Positions 8,519-17,535 are shown, counted from the stretch's first letter. The stretch is 39,629 nt of DNA from Granulicella sp. (GCA_027450185.1 DAIDKF010000020.1:1-39629), one strand, 5' to 3'. Notes: generated by a model not told the origin, from the letters alone. Made by a program: numbers and translations.

Positions 8519-8743
8519 ATGACGGATTTTGAGAGCCAGGTCCTGCAGGAGCTGAGTGTCCTGAAGGCGCAGATGCAGCAGTTGATGGGCATCGGACAAC
8601 CAGGCCGGCTGAACCAATTGGAGGCACGCGTGGAATCGCATGAGCGCAGTGTGCAACGGCTGAAGGGCGTTATCACAGCCCTGAGCGCACTGTGGACCGC
8701 TGCACATCTCGCGCTGGCGTATCTGATGGAGAGGCATAACTAG
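8519..8743 (+). CDS. XhlA-like small membrane protein (candidate holin or phage lysis accessory)
   Basis: A 74-residue protein with an N-terminal helix of heptad character (VLQELSVLKAQMQQL), a short linker, a second helix (LEARVESHERSVQRLKGV) and a single C-terminal hydrophobic segment (ITALSALWTAAHLALAYLM). This coiled-coil plus one membrane segment layout is that of haemolysin XhlA-type phage lysis proteins, which act with a holin and a lysozyme. A GAGGTGGG site precedes ATG 8519. The only lysozyme gene in the window lies 4.8 kb away at 13531. It is the last phage gene of the cassette. Confidence 0.55.
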   Translation: MTDFESQVLQELSVLKAQMQQLMGIGQPGRLNQLEARVESHERSVQRLKGVITALSALWTAAHLALAYLMERHN

Positions 8744-8848
8744 TGCAGAGATCAGCACTGGCGGGCTATGCGGTGAGAAGTGAAACAGCTCCACTGGCAA
8801 TCCGTATGCCGGGAATAGCTTGCGCGCAAATATCTACGACAGTCTCCT

Positions 8849-10513
8849 CTACCCGATGTCCTCCGACCAGTTTTCGAGGCAGGCTTTGAAGTCGGCCATG
8901 AACTTGCCGGCATCGGCTCCGTCGATGATGCGATGGTCGAAGCCGAGGACGAAGTGCTGGACACTGCGAATTGCAATGGTGTCCTGACCATCTTTGTCGG
9001 TGAGCACGAGGACTTCCTTGCCGAGGCCGCCGATGGCGAGAATCGCCGACTGCGGCTGCGCAATGATCGGGGTCCCGAACTCCTCGCCGAAGATGCCGGA
9101 GTTGGTGATGGTGAAGGTGCCGCCGGCGACTTCGTCGGGGGCAAGTTTCTTGCCGCGAGCGCGGTCAGCAACGTCGACGATAGCGCGGGCGATGCCGAGG
9201 AAGCTCTTCTCTTCTGTTTGCTTGATGACGGGGACGATTAGTCCCCACTCCAGCGCAACAGCGATGCCGATGTTGATGTTCTTGTTGTAAAGGATCGCTT
9301 CGCTTTGCATCGATGCATTGACGATTGGATGCTTGCGCAGGGCCTGGATGGCAGCACGCGTGATGAAGGGCATGTAGGTCAGCTTCACGCCATTACGCTG
9401 CTCGTACTTGCCCTTCTCCTTCTCGCGCAGCTTCACGATGCGGGTCATGTCTACCTTGAATACCGTGTGGACGTGCGGGCTGGTGGCTTTGGACTCGACC
9501 ATGCGCTTCGCGATGATGGAGCGCATCTTGGAGAGTGGGACGAGTTCGCCGGGCAAGGGTGCCGGAGCCGGGGCTGCTGCGGCCTTGGCGGGTGCTGGCA
9601 TTGCTACGGGTGTTGCCGCTGCGGGCGGTTGAGGTGCTGCGGCGGGCGCAGGCGTCGTGGACTGCACAACAGCGTGTCCGCCTTCAATGTGGCCGAGGAT
9701 GTCCTGCTTGGTGATGCGGCCGGAGGCTCCGGTCCCAGGGATTTTGCGCAGGTCGACATTGTTCTCGGAGGCGATCTTGCGGACCAGCGGTGAGGAGCGG
9801 GGACGTTCGCCGACTGCGGCTGCGGGAGCAGCGGCCAAGGGCGAGGATGTGCCTGGCGCAGCGGTTGCAGAAGCCGCCGCAGCGGGTTGGGGTGTTGCTG
9901 CCGGAGCTGCGGTGCTTCCGCCGACGATGGCGACCACGGTGTTGATGGTGACGGTCTGGCCCTCCTGCACGCGGATCTCGGAGAGCGTTCCCGCGACGGG
10001 TGAGGGAATCTCGGCATCGACTTTGTCGGTGGAGATTTCGAAGATGGGTTCATCGCGCGCGATGGTGTCACCGACCTTTTTGAGCCACTTGGTGAGCGTG
10101 CCCTCGGTGATGGACTCGCCCATCTGGGGCATCAGGACTTCGGTGCCCGGACCTGTCACGACGGGCGCTGGAGTTGCTGGAGCTTCGGGCGCTGCAGGGG
10201 CAGGCGGAGCGGGAACCACCTCTTTCGGTGCGGAAGAGGCAAGCGTCGCGGCTGGACTCGATGCAGCAGCTTTGCCCGATTCGTTGATGGCGCAAACTAC
10301 AGTGCCAACGATGACGGTAGTACCCTCCTGCACCTTGATCTCGCCGAGTGTTCCAGCGGCAGGCGAGGGAATCTCGGCGTCGACCTTGTCAGTGGAGATT
10401 TCGAAGAGCGGTTCATCACGGGCGACGGTGTCGCCGGGCTTCTTGAGCCACTTGGTGAGGGTGCCTTCGGTGATGGATTCGCCCATCTGGGGCATGACGA
10501 CGTCGATTGGCAT
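8849..10513 (-). CDS. sucB: Dihydrolipoamide acyltransferase, 2-oxoacid dehydrogenase E2 (probably succinyltransferase)
   Basis: E2 forms the core of a 2-oxoacid dehydrogenase complex and moves the acyl group from its lipoyl arm to CoA. The 554-residue protein has two lipoyl domains (residues 1-77 and about 124-199), each with the lipoylation motif TDKVDAEIPSP (Lys43 and Lys164). A Pro/Ala-rich linker leads to a peripheral subunit-binding domain (SSPLVRKIASENNVDLRKIPG, about 240-278) and a catalytic domain from about 325 with the C-terminal DHRIIDGADAGKF (His527, Asp531). The twin lipoyl domains and the motif style resemble actinobacterial-type SucB, but a pyruvate or branched-chain E2 cannot be excluded without the E1 genes, which are not in the window. 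The start has GGAGAAG upstream. It is the last gene of the lpdA-DUF1348-lipB-E2 run. Confidence 0.88.
   Translation of the reverse strand: MPIDVVMPQMGESITEGTLTKWLKKPGDTVARDEPLFEISTDKVDAEIPSPAAGTLGEIKVQEGTTVIVGTVVCAINESGKAAASSPAATLASSAPKEVVPAPPAPAAPEAPATPAPVVTGPGTEVLMPQMGESITEGTLTKWLKKVGDTIARDEPIFEISTDKVDAEIPSPVAGTLSEIRVQEGQTVTINTVVAIVGGSTAAPAATPQPAAAASATAAPGTSSPLAAAPAAAVGERPRSSPLVRKIASENNVDLRKIPGTGASGRITKQDILGHIEGGHAVVQSTTPAPAAAPQPPAAATPVAMPAPAKAAAAPAPAPLPGELVPLSKMRSIIAKRMVESKATSPHVHTVFKVDMTRIVKLREKEKGKYEQRNGVKLTYMPFITRAAIQALRKHPIVNASMQSEAILYNKNINIGIAVALEWGLIVPVIKQTEEKSFLGIARAIVDVADRARGKKLAPDEVAGGTFTITNSGIFGEEFGTPIIAQPQSAILAIGGLGKEVLVLTDKDGQDTIAIRSVQHFVLGFDHRIIDGADAGKFMADFKACLENWSEDIG
9915..10513 (-). 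repeat. Internal duplication: two lipoyl-domain coding units in the E2 gene
   Basis: The segments about 10285-10513 and 9915-10144 encode near-identical lipoyl domains (both contain MGESITEGTLTKWLKK and ISTDKVDAEIPSP). At DNA level the two copies also remain visibly similar, for example around the lysine codons near 10385 and 10022. It is a domain duplication within one gene, not a mobile element. Confidence 0.75.
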
Positions 10514-10563
10514 GGGGAAGCTTCTCCGGGAGAGTCTGCGGCGCGTAAGAGCGCAACTTCAAG

Positions 10564-10569
10564 ATTATA
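10564..10569 (-). promoter_or_regulatory. Possible -10 element for the E2 gene
   Basis: Read on the minus strand, 10564-10569 is a perfect TATAAT about 50 bases before the E2 start codon, in the 119-base gap after lipB. No good -35 is seen at 16-18 bases. It may give E2 its own transcript in addition to read-through from lpdA. Confidence 0.35.
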
Positions 10570-10632
10570 CGGCTGTGGATAGGATGCGCGGGAGCACAAA
10601 AGGGCTATTCCGTACCGATCAGTACATTGCAA

Positions 10633-11367
10633 TCAGCGGTTTGGCTGGCCGATGGCGAGCAACTCGTCGAGGGATTCGACGGCCAGCATCTGGCGCTGGA
10701 AGACGCGGCCGAAGTTGGCGGAGATGCTGTTGGCGGCTTGCTCCAGGGTGGGCGGAGGAGTCTGCGGGGATTCGAGTTCGAGCGAGGTGACAGTGCGGTC
10801 GTTGATGCCGCAGGGGACGATCCAATCGAAGTCGCGCAGGTCGGTTGAGACGTTGAGCGCGAAGCCGTGCGAGGTGACCGCCTGTGAGACGTGGATGCCG
10901 ATGGCTGCGATCTTCTTCTCGCGAACGCTTCCGCCAGCGAGTGTCCAGACGCCGGTGAGCTTGCAGATGCGCTGCGTTGGAACGCCGAAGTCCTTACAGG
11001 TGAGGATGAGGGATTCTTCTATGAGCCGCACGAAGTCGACGGGGCCCAGGTGCGGACCTCGCTTGCCGGGGAGATCGCCGCGCAGGTCGAAGATGGGGTA
11101 GCCGACGAGCTGGCCGGGACCGTGATAGGTAACGTCGCCACCGCGGTTGATCTCGTGGATCTCGACGCCGCGGCGGGCGAGCAGATCGTCACTGGCGAGA
11201 ATGTTGGCGCGCGATGCGTTGCGGCCGAGCGTCAGCACGGGTGGGTGTTCGAGCAGAAGGAGTGTGTCGCCGATGAGGCCAGCCTTACGGGACGCAGCCA
11301 CCTCGAGCTGGAGGCGTAGTCCTTCCGAGTAAGAGATGCGGCCGAGTTGGAGAAGGTGTATGTGCAT
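10633..11367 (-). CDS. lipB: Octanoyl-ACP:protein N-octanoyltransferase
   Basis: LipB moves octanoate from acyl carrier protein to the lipoyl-domain lysine of E2-type proteins, the first step of lipoate assembly before LipA inserts sulfur. The 244-residue protein has the LipB signature RGGDVTYHGPGQLVGYPI (residues 75-92), the KIAAIGIHV segment with the catalytic lysine (Lys152), and the catalytic cysteine in IVPCGI (Cys186). I place the start at ATG 11367 (MHIHLLQLG). The longer frame to 11466 would run into the upstream gene and adds 33 residues with no family resemblance. It follows the DUF1348 gene by seven bases and precedes the E2 that is its likely substrate. No lipA is in the window. 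Confidence 0.94.
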   Translation of the reverse strand: MHIHLLQLGRISYSEGLRLQLEVAASRKAGLIGDTLLLLEHPPVLTLGRNASRANILASDDLLARRGVEIHEINRGGDVTYHGPGQLVGYPIFDLRGDLPGKRGPHLGPVDFVRLIEESLILTCKDFGVPTQRICKLTGVWTLAGGSVREKKIAAIGIHVSQAVTSHGFALNVSTDLRDFDWIVPCGINDRTVTSLELESPQTPPPTLEQAANSISANFGRVFQRQMLAVESLDELLAIGQPNR

Positions 11368-11374
11368 GTTGTTA

Positions 11375-11866
11375 CTACAGGCCGAGATCGCTGAGGCCAG
11401 GGTGATCGTCGGGGCGGCGGCCTGAGGGCCAGTGGAATAGGCGTTGCGCCTCAGTGATGGCGACATCGTTGATACTGGCGTGGCGAGTAGTCATGAGGCC
11501 ATTGGGGTCAAACTCCCAATTTTCATTGCCATAGGAGCGAAACCACTGACCGGCTTCGTCATGGGATTCATAGGCGAAGCGCACCGCAATACGGTTTCCA
11601 GTGAAGGACCAAAGCTCCTTGATGAGGCGATAGTCAGCCTCGCGCTGCCATTTGCGCGTGAGAAAGGCGACGATCTCCTCGCGTCCATTGATGAACTCAT
11701 TGCGGTTCCTCCAGCGGCTATCAATGGAGTAGGCCAGCGCGACGCGCTGGGGCTCGCGGCCATTCCATGCATCCTCTGCCTTGCGAACCTTCTCGACGGC
11801 AGTTTCGTGAGTGAACGGCGGAAACGGAGGCCTTTGTTCTGGGTTCACGAGTTCCTCCAGGGGCAT
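11375..11866 (-). CDS. DUF1348 / NTF2-like (SnoaL fold) protein
   Basis: A 163-residue protein with the DUF1348 pattern: [20 protein letters not shown] (19-38), [40 protein letters not shown] and [13 protein letters not shown]. These proteins have the cone-shaped NTF2/SnoaL fold; their biochemical role is not established. The gene is wedged between lpdA (5 bases away) and lipB (7 bases away), so it is almost certainly co-transcribed and probably translationally coupled with them. The spacing makes a role linked to lipoate or 2-oxoacid dehydrogenase metabolism worth considering, but nothing in the sequence proves it. The start at 11866 matches the usual family N-terminus. Confidence 0.85.
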   Translation of the reverse strand: MPLEELVNPEQRPPFPPFTHETAVEKVRKAEDAWNGREPQRVALAYSIDSRWRNRNEFINGREEIVAFLTRKWQREADYRLIKELWSFTGNRIAVRFAYESHDEAGQWFRSYGNENWEFDPNGLMTTRHASINDVAITEAQRLFHWPSGRRPDDHPGLSDLGL

Positions 11867-11871
11867 CGTTC

Positions 11872-13320
11872 TTAAACGTTGATGGCCATGCCCTCAACCG
11901 AGGAGAAGGCGTCGAGCAGGCTCTCGGACAGTGTGGGATGGGCGTGGATGGTGAACATCAGCTCTTCGACGGTGGCTTCCATCTCCATCGCGACGACGCA
12001 CTCGGCGATGAGCTCGGTGGCTTGTGGACCGATGATGTGGACGCCCAGAACCTCGCCGTACTTTGCGTCGGAGACGACCTTGACGAAGCCGTCATGGGAG
12101 TCGACGATGGTGGCCTTGGAGTTGCCGACGAAGGGGAACTTGCCGACCCTGACCTGATAACCCTTCTCCTTGGCCTGCGCCTCGGTGAGGCCGACGCTGC
12201 CGATCTGCGGGTCGCAGTAGGTGCAGCCCGGGACACGGTCTTTGCGGACGGGGCGAGCATACTTTCCGGCGAGTTTGGTGGCTACGACTACTCCGCTCAT
12301 AGCGCCGACGTGGGCGAGTTGTGGCAGCCCCACGACGATGTCGCCGATGGCATAGACGCCGGGCTCTGTGGTCTCCATCCATTCGTTGACGGGGATGAAT
12401 CCGCGGTCGAGTGTGATCTTCACCTTGTCAAGGCCAGCGTCGGCCGTGCGGGGGCCGCGGCCGACGGCGACGAGAACCTTCTCGGCCTCCTTGACCTGCG
12501 GCTTGCCGGTGGCGTCGGTGAAACTAACCTTTGCGCCGCCTTTGATCTTCTCGATCTTCTCGACCTTGCAGCCGACGTTCACGTCGATGCCCCGCTTCTT
12601 GTAGGCGCGGGTGAGTTCCTTGGATACCTCTTCATCTTCAACGGGAACCATGCGCGGCAGGGCTTCGAGGATCGTGACTTCGGCGCCAAAGCTGCGGAAG
12701 ATGGAGGCGAACTCCACGCCGACGGCGCCGGAGCCGATGACGATGAGCGACTTCGGCAGCGCGGGCAGCGTGAGGATCTCCATGTTGGTGAGGATCGTGT
12801 CGTCGGCCTTGTAGCCCGGGAGCATGCGCGCGTCGGAGCCGGTGGCGAGCACAACCTTACTGCCGAGGACCTGGGTGGCGGTTTGCTGCTCAGAGGCCTG
12901 GGCCTTGCCTTTGTCCTCGGCGGTTACGTCGATGGTGAAGACACCAGCTTTTGCGGGGCCGGTGAGGCGGCCATGGCCGCGCACGACGGTAATCTTGTTC
13001 TTCTTCATGAGGAAGTCGAGGCCCTTGGTGTGCTTCACGATGATGTCGGTCTTGCGCTTGAGCAGGTTTGCCCAGTTGAGCGTTGGCGCGGACACGCCTT
13101 CGATGCCGTAGCTCTCCGCGTGCTTGAGATGGTCCCAGACTTCGGCGGTGAAGAGCATGGCCTTGGTGGGGATGCAACCCCAGTGCAGGCAGGTACCGCC
13201 GAGTACGTCGGTCTTCTCGATGAGGGCGACCTTGAGGCCGAGTTGCGCGGCGCGGATGGCGCAGGTGTAGCCGGCTGGGCCGCCGCCGATGATGACCAGG
13301 TCATAGATAGTTTCTGCCAC
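11872..13320 (-). CDS. lpdA: Dihydrolipoyl dehydrogenase (E3)
   Basis: E3 reoxidises the dihydrolipoyl arm of E2 using FAD and NAD+. The 482-residue protein shows the N-terminal FAD-binding [15 protein letters not shown], the redox-active disulfide [13 protein letters not shown] (Cys44, Cys49), the second dinucleotide fold [13 protein letters not shown], the second FAD motif GVYAIGDIV, and the dimer-interface catalytic pair HAHPTLSE (His461, Glu466). It is full length for the family. A GGAG site precedes the ATG at 13320. It heads the operon lpdA-DUF1348-lipB-E2, which places lipoyl attachment, lipoyl carrier and lipoyl oxidation under one upstream control. Confidence 0.96.
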   Translation of the reverse strand: MAETIYDLVIIGGGPAGYTCAIRAAQLGLKVALIEKTDVLGGTCLHWGCIPTKAMLFTAEVWDHLKHAESYGIEGVSAPTLNWANLLKRKTDIIVKHTKGLDFLMKKNKITVVRGHGRLTGPAKAGVFTIDVTAEDKGKAQASEQQTATQVLGSKVVLATGSDARMLPGYKADDTILTNMEILTLPALPKSLIVIGSGAVGVEFASIFRSFGAEVTILEALPRMVPVEDEEVSKELTRAYKKRGIDVNVGCKVEKIEKIKGGAKVSFTDATGKPQVKEAEKVLVAVGRGPRTADAGLDKVKITLDRGFIPVNEWMETTEPGVYAIGDIVVGLPQLAHVGAMSGVVVATKLAGKYARPVRKDRVPGCTYCDPQIGSVGLTEAQAKEKGYQVRVGKFPFVGNSKATIVDSHDGFVKVVSDAKYGEVLGVHIIGPQATELIAECVVAMEMEATVEELMFTIHAHPTLSESLLDAFSSVEGMAINV

Positions 13321-13530
13321 GTCAGTGAACTCCGTTCGTTGGGCGTTAGCGGGAATGAAGCGCGGGGATGCAGCGCGCTCGTTCCGGGTTTATTCGACAG
13401 CTTAGTTTAGCCGCTGCAATGGCCCAGCGCCATTTGATGTTCGAGCCGCCATCCGCGATGCACGGGCGCAGGAGCAGGTTTGCAGGAGGCGTTTGAAGAG
13501 GTTTGCAGCGCTCATGGAGGTGCGCTTTTG

Positions 13531-14019
13531 ATGCCGGAGTTTACGTATAGCGAGAAGGGGTTGGCGCTCACACAGAGCTTTGAAGGCCTGCGACTGGTGG
13601 CTTATCAGGATCCTGTGGGCGTGTGGACGGTGGGATATGGCCATACAGGACCTGGGGTTGGCAAGGGCGTGAGTATTACGGCCACGGAGGCAGAGGCAAT
13701 GCTGCTTGCTGATCTTGAGGACGCGGTGCGCTGTGTGAACCGGAAGGTGACGGCAGCGATCTCGCAGGGGCAGTTTGATGCGATGGTGGACTTTTGCTTC
13801 AATGCGGGTCGCGGCAATTTCTTGCAGTCCACGCTGCTGCGGAAGGTGAACGCGGGCGACTTTGCGGGTGCTGCGGCGCAGTTTGGTTTGTGGGTACATG
13901 CCGACGGCGAGGTGGTACCGGGATTGGTGCGAAGACGTCAGGCGGAGGCGGAGATGTTCAGCGGCCAGCAAACCGCATTAGATCAGCCCAAAACCTTCGC
14001 AGCATCTTTGGCGAAGTAG
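13531..14019 (+). CDS. Phage-type lysozyme (GH24 muramidase)
   Basis: This 162-residue enzyme should cleave the N-acetylmuramic acid to N-acetylglucosamine bond of peptidoglycan. The T4-type catalytic triad is intact with the standard spacing: [11 protein letters not shown] followed by [10 protein letters not shown] gives Glu18-x8-Asp27-x5-Thr33. Further family segments are [15 protein letters not shown] and [13 protein letters not shown]. No signal peptide or signal-arrest-release helix is seen, so export would need a holin. ATG 13531 is preceded by GGAGGT at a 9-base spacing; an upstream TTG (13480) lengthens the frame but has no such site. It stands alone between lpdA and hemB, 4.8 kb from the phage cassette. 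Its last 12 codons are read from the antisense strand of hemB, with a 37-base overlap. Confidence 0.88.
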   Translation: MPEFTYSEKGLALTQSFEGLRLVAYQDPVGVWTVGYGHTGPGVGKGVSITATEAEAMLLADLEDAVRCVNRKVTAAISQGQFDAMVDFCFNAGRGNFLQSTLLRKVNAGDFAGAAAQFGLWVHADGEVVPGLVRRRQAEAEMFSGQQTALDQPKTFAASLAK

Positions 14020-14972
14020 GTGACGATGAAGTCGGCACCGGCGCGGCGGATGCTGAGCAGGCTCTCGATCATGGCACGCTCGGGTTCGAGCCAGCCGCGC
14101 TGGAAGGCGGCATGAAGCATCGAATACTCGCCCGACACCTGATAGGCACCCATGGGTAGATCGAAGCGGTTGCGTGCCTCGCGAATGACGTCGAGGTAGG
14201 GCATGGCGGGCTTCATCAGCAGCATGTCGGCGCCCTCGGCGATGTCCTGCTCAATCTCGCGCATGGCTTCGCGGAGGTTGGCGCCGTCCATCTGGTAGGT
14301 GCGGCGGTCGCCAAACTGCGGAGCGGAGTCAGCAGCGTCGCGGAAGGGGCCGTAAAACGCAGAGGCAAACTTTGAGGCGTAGCTGAGGATAGGGGTGTTT
14401 TGTTTGCCGGTTTCGTCGAGCGCTACGCGCATGGCAGCCACACGGCCATCCATCATGTCGCTGGGTGCAACGATGTCCGCGCCGGCCTCGGCGAGTGAGG
14501 CGGCGGTCTTCGCCAGCAGAGCGACGCTGGAGTCGTTCTCTACCTGAAAATGGTCGCCGTCGCGTTGCACCATGCCGCAGTGGCCGTGCGAGGTGTACTC
14601 GCAGAGGCAGACGTCGGCAATGACAACCAGCGACTCGGCTGAGCGGACAGCCTTGATCGCGCGCAGACCGCGCTGCACGATACCGTCGGAGGCATAGGCT
14701 CCTGTGCCAAGCTCGTCTTTCGTATCAGGAATGCCAAAGAGAAGCAGGCCGCCGATCCCAAGCGCAGCGCACGCCTCGACCTCTTTGATCGCTTCGTCGA
14801 TGGAGAGATTAAAGACTCCAGGCATGCTAGTGATCTCACGCCTTACGCCAGTGCCTTCACAGAGAAACAAGGGGTAGATGAGCGCGCTAGGCTGCAGGTG
14901 TGTTTCGCGAACGAGGGAACGCATGGCTGCGCTGGAGCGGAGACGGCGGAGACGTGTTGCAGGAAATTCCAT
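13983..14972 (-). CDS. hemB: Porphobilinogen synthase (delta-aminolevulinic acid dehydratase)
   Basis: HemB condenses two 5-aminolevulinate molecules to porphobilinogen in tetrapyrrole synthesis. The 329-residue protein has the zinc-site cysteine cluster [14 protein letters not shown] (Cys122, 124, 132), indicating a Zn-type enzyme. It also has the two active-site lysines, [15 protein letters not shown] (Lys201) and [12 protein letters not shown] (Lys254, the Schiff-base residue). The length is normal. The start at 14972 has only a weak ribosome binding site. It is divergent from mutS2, with 76 bases between the starts, and its 3' end overlaps the lysozyme gene by 37 bases. Confidence 0.96.
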   Translation of the reverse strand: MEFPATRLRRLRSSAAMRSLVRETHLQPSALIYPLFLCEGTGVRREITSMPGVFNLSIDEAIKEVEACAALGIGGLLLFGIPDTKDELGTGAYASDGIVQRGLRAIKAVRSAESLVVIADVCLCEYTSHGHCGMVQRDGDHFQVENDSSVALLAKTAASLAEAGADIVAPSDMMDGRVAAMRVALDETGKQNTPILSYASKFASAFYGPFRDAADSAPQFGDRRTYQMDGANLREAMREIEQDIAEGADMLLMKPAMPYLDVIREARNRFDLPMGAYQVSGEYSMLHAAFQRGWLEPERAMIESLLSIRRAGADFIVTYFAKDAAKVLG

Positions 14973-15048
14973 GTAACTATTCTATGGGCACGAGGCAGAG
15001 AACCCAACCATAATCACCGGTGTCCTTTCACCCCGTATCCTATAAACT

Positions 15049-17535
15049 GTGGCATTCATTCCTGAGATACCGGCTCCGTTGTCTGAGATTAGCGCCCAGG
15101 CTCTACAGTGGCCGGAGCTGATCGAATATCTGTCGCGTCGAGCGCAGTCGCCGCTGGGCCGGGAGTGGATTAGCGCGTTAGGGCCTAGCTTCGATGCGGT
15201 GTGGATTGGCCAGCAGCAGCAGCGCAACGCCGAGATGCAGCGGCTGATTGCTGGTGGCAGCTTCGACTTCCGCGGCGTCTTCGATGTGACTGATACGCTC
15301 GACAAGGCTCGGATTGAGGGTGCAGCGTTGGAGGCTGTCGAACTCCGCGCGGTGATCGTGCATGCGGAGCGCGTGGAGGCCTGGCGGCAAATGGTGCTCG
15401 CGCCGCCAGATACGGTGCGCGCGCAGTGGCTGGGGATGGAAGACTTGTCGGCTCCGTTGCTACCGCACGATCTGGGAAACCTGTTGCGTTCGTTGATCGG
15501 TAAGATTGAGCCCGATGGCAGCTTGAGCGACGACGCCTCGCCGGAGTTGCGGCGGATTCGTCGCGCGCTTGAGCATCAGCACCGTGCGATTGATGCGAGC
15601 CTGCGTCGCGCTTTGGCGAAGCTCTCGGAAGACGGCAGCACGCAGGATTCGCTGATTACGGTGCGCGGCGAACGCTTTGTGATTCCGGTGAAGGTTGAGT
15701 TCAAGCGCAAGGTCGGCGGCGTTGTGCATGGGTCGAGTTCCAGCGGGCAGACGGTTTTCATCGAGCCGATGGAGACCATCGAGCATAACAATGAGCTGAC
15801 GCGCCTGTTGGATGAAGAGCAGCGCGAGATTCACCGGATTCTTGTGGCGATGACCCGGGCCATCGCCGCCCAGGCCGAGGCTTTACTGCTGGGTGCGGCC
15901 ATTCTTGCGGAGGCTGACGCGCATCAGGCAATCGCTCGGTTTGCCGCGGAGTTTGCGTGTGTGCGCCCAAGCTTCGCCCCAGGCGATCCACTTTCTCCAC
16001 ACGACGAACCTTCCGATTTCAATCTGGTTGCAGCGCGGCATCCTCTGCTGGAGATGCGGCTTCGCATGCAGGGTGGCGCGATTGTTCCGTTGACCATCGC
16101 GCTGGCTGAAGGCATGAAGCAGATGATCGTCAGCGGGCCGAATACCGGTGGCAAGACGGTTGCTCTGAAGACCGCGGGATTGCTGGCGCTGATGGCGCAG
16201 GCAGGCGTGCCCGTCCCGGCGGAGAAAGCGCGGCTTCCGCTCTTCACTGCGATCTATGCAGACATCGGCGACGCGCAGTCGATCGAGCAGAATCTTTCTA
16301 CCTTCTCGGCGCACGTGGTGCATGTGGAGCGTATTGCGCGTGAAGCAGATGCGCGGTCCTTGGTGTTGCTCGACGAGTTGGGATCGGCGACTGATCCGGA
16401 GGAAGGCGCGGCGCTGGCTGTGGCTGTCGCTGAACATTTCCTTACGAGAAGCGCCTGGTGCATTATCACCACGCATCTTACCTCTCTGAAGGTCTATGCA
16501 GCGAAACACAAAGGCGTGTTGAATGCCGCGGTGGGATTTGACGAGGTCGCGCTGGCTCCGACGTATGAGTTGCGGCTGGGCGTGCCGGGTGCTTCGGCGG
16601 GATTGAATATTGCGGCGCGGCTTGGCCTTGATCCGGCGATTGTTGCGAATGCGCGTGCGCAGATGACGACGCAGCAGATCGATATCGGACGCTTTCTGGA
16701 TGAGTTACATGCACAGCTAACGGCTACCGCCACGGAGCGAGAGCGCCTCGTTGTGGCCGAGCGTGAGCTTGCTAGAGAGCGACTGCGACTCGATCAGGAG
16801 GGTCGTGCTGAGCAACAGGCACGCACGCGCGAGTTAGAGCGGCAACTGAAGAGCCTCATTGAAGATTTTGAGTCGCAACTGCGCGATACGGTGAAAGCGA
16901 TCGATGACAAGACGGTGGAGCAGAAGATTGCGCGCGACTCTGCCCTGCGGATTGCGAGGCTGAAGCGCGAGTTCTCCGAGCAGTTCCAGACCGCAGTGGT
17001 TGCGCACAATGCGCCGCAGCAGAGTGAGGCCGCAAGAAAGATCGTGGACCGCCAGCGCGAGCCAAAGATCGGAGACCTTGTTCGTTTGAAGTCTCTCAAC
17101 CGCGAGGGCCGCGTGGTGCGGGTGATCGACGCGAAGACGCTGGAGGTTGCAGTGGGCCCGATGAAGACCCGCGTGCCACGCAGCGATATTGCGGAGATTA
17201 TCGCTGTCGCAGAGAAGCCGCTGGATGCAGTGAGACGGCGCGGTGGTATCAGTGTTTCGACGAGCATGGGCGTTGACGACTCCGATTACGTCAGCTCGGA
17301 GATTAACGTGATCGGCCGCACTGCGGACGAGGCGGAGAGTGAAGTTGAACGGTTCCTCGAGCGAGCGTTTCTCGCTGGATTGCCGCGCATCCGCGTGGTG
17401 CATGGCGTGGGGATGGGCATCCTGCGCCGAACGCTGCGAGAGTTCCTCGGCAAGCATCCGCATGTGACATCGGTTTCCGAACCGCCGTACAACGAAGGCG
17501 GCCAGGGTGCGACGATTGTGGAACTGCGGCAGTGA
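15049..17535 (+). CDS. mutS2: MutS2 family ATPase/endonuclease (RqcU-type)
   Basis: MutS2 proteins are MutS-like ATPases with a C-terminal Smr nuclease domain. They have been linked to suppression of recombination and, in some bacteria, to splitting stalled ribosomes. The 828-residue protein has a MutS core, a Walker A GPNTGGKTVALKTAG (about 363), a Walker B/ABC region LVLLDELGSATDPEEGAALA (about 436-455), a long coiled-coil (about 560-640), a KOW-like small domain with KIGDLVRLKSLNREGRVVRV, and a C-terminal Smr domain containing IRVVHGVGMGILRRTLREFL. No N-terminal mismatch-recognition domain is present, as expected for MutS2. The start is GTG 15049 with no recognisable Shine-Dalgarno site. 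A TATCCT/TATAAA stretch ends only a few bases upstream (15036-15046), so a leaderless transcript is possible. Confidence 0.94.
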   Translation: MAFIPEIPAPLSEISAQALQWPELIEYLSRRAQSPLGREWISALGPSFDAVWIGQQQQRNAEMQRLIAGGSFDFRGVFDVTDTLDKARIEGAALEAVELRAVIVHAERVEAWRQMVLAPPDTVRAQWLGMEDLSAPLLPHDLGNLLRSLIGKIEPDGSLSDDASPELRRIRRALEHQHRAIDASLRRALAKLSEDGSTQDSLITVRGERFVIPVKVEFKRKVGGVVHGSSSSGQTVFIEPMETIEHNNELTRLLDEEQREIHRILVAMTRAIAAQAEALLLGAAILAEADAHQAIARFAAEFACVRPSFAPGDPLSPHDEPSDFNLVAARHPLLEMRLRMQGGAIVPLTIALAEGMKQMIVSGPNTGGKTVALKTAGLLALMAQAGVPVPAEKARLPLFTAIYADIGDAQSIEQNLSTFSAHVVHVERIAREADARSLVLLDELGSATDPEEGAALAVAVAEHFLTRSAWCIITTHLTSLKVYAAKHKGVLNAAVGFDEVALAPTYELRLGVPGASAGLNIAARLGLDPAIVANARAQMTTQQIDIGRFLDELHAQLTATATERERLVVAERELARERLRLDQEGRAEQQARTRELERQLKSLIEDFESQLRDTVKAIDDKTVEQKIARDSALRIARLKREFSEQFQTAVVAHNAPQQSEAARKIVDRQREPKIGDLVRLKSLNREGRVVRVIDAKTLEVAVGPMKTRVPRSDIAEIIAVAEKPLDAVRRRGGISVSTSMGVDDSDYVSSEINVIGRTADEAESEVERFLERAFLAGLPRIRVVHGVGMGILRRTLREFLGKHPHVTSVSEPPYNEGGQGATIVELRQ

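Noticed and set aside
9657-10790. Open frame (377 codons) on the plus strand, antisense to the E2 gene
   Set aside because: Shadow of the two lipoyl-domain segments; no independent domain.
11368-11466. Upstream extension of lipB
   Set aside because: Adds 33 residues unlike LipB and runs into the DUF1348 gene; ATG 11367 gives the normal LipB N-terminus.
11938-13410. Long open frame (490 codons) on the plus strand, antisense to lpdA
   Set aside because: It is a GC-rich codon shadow of lpdA: Gly/Ala/Asp/Glu-rich translation with no domain and complete overlap with a certain gene.
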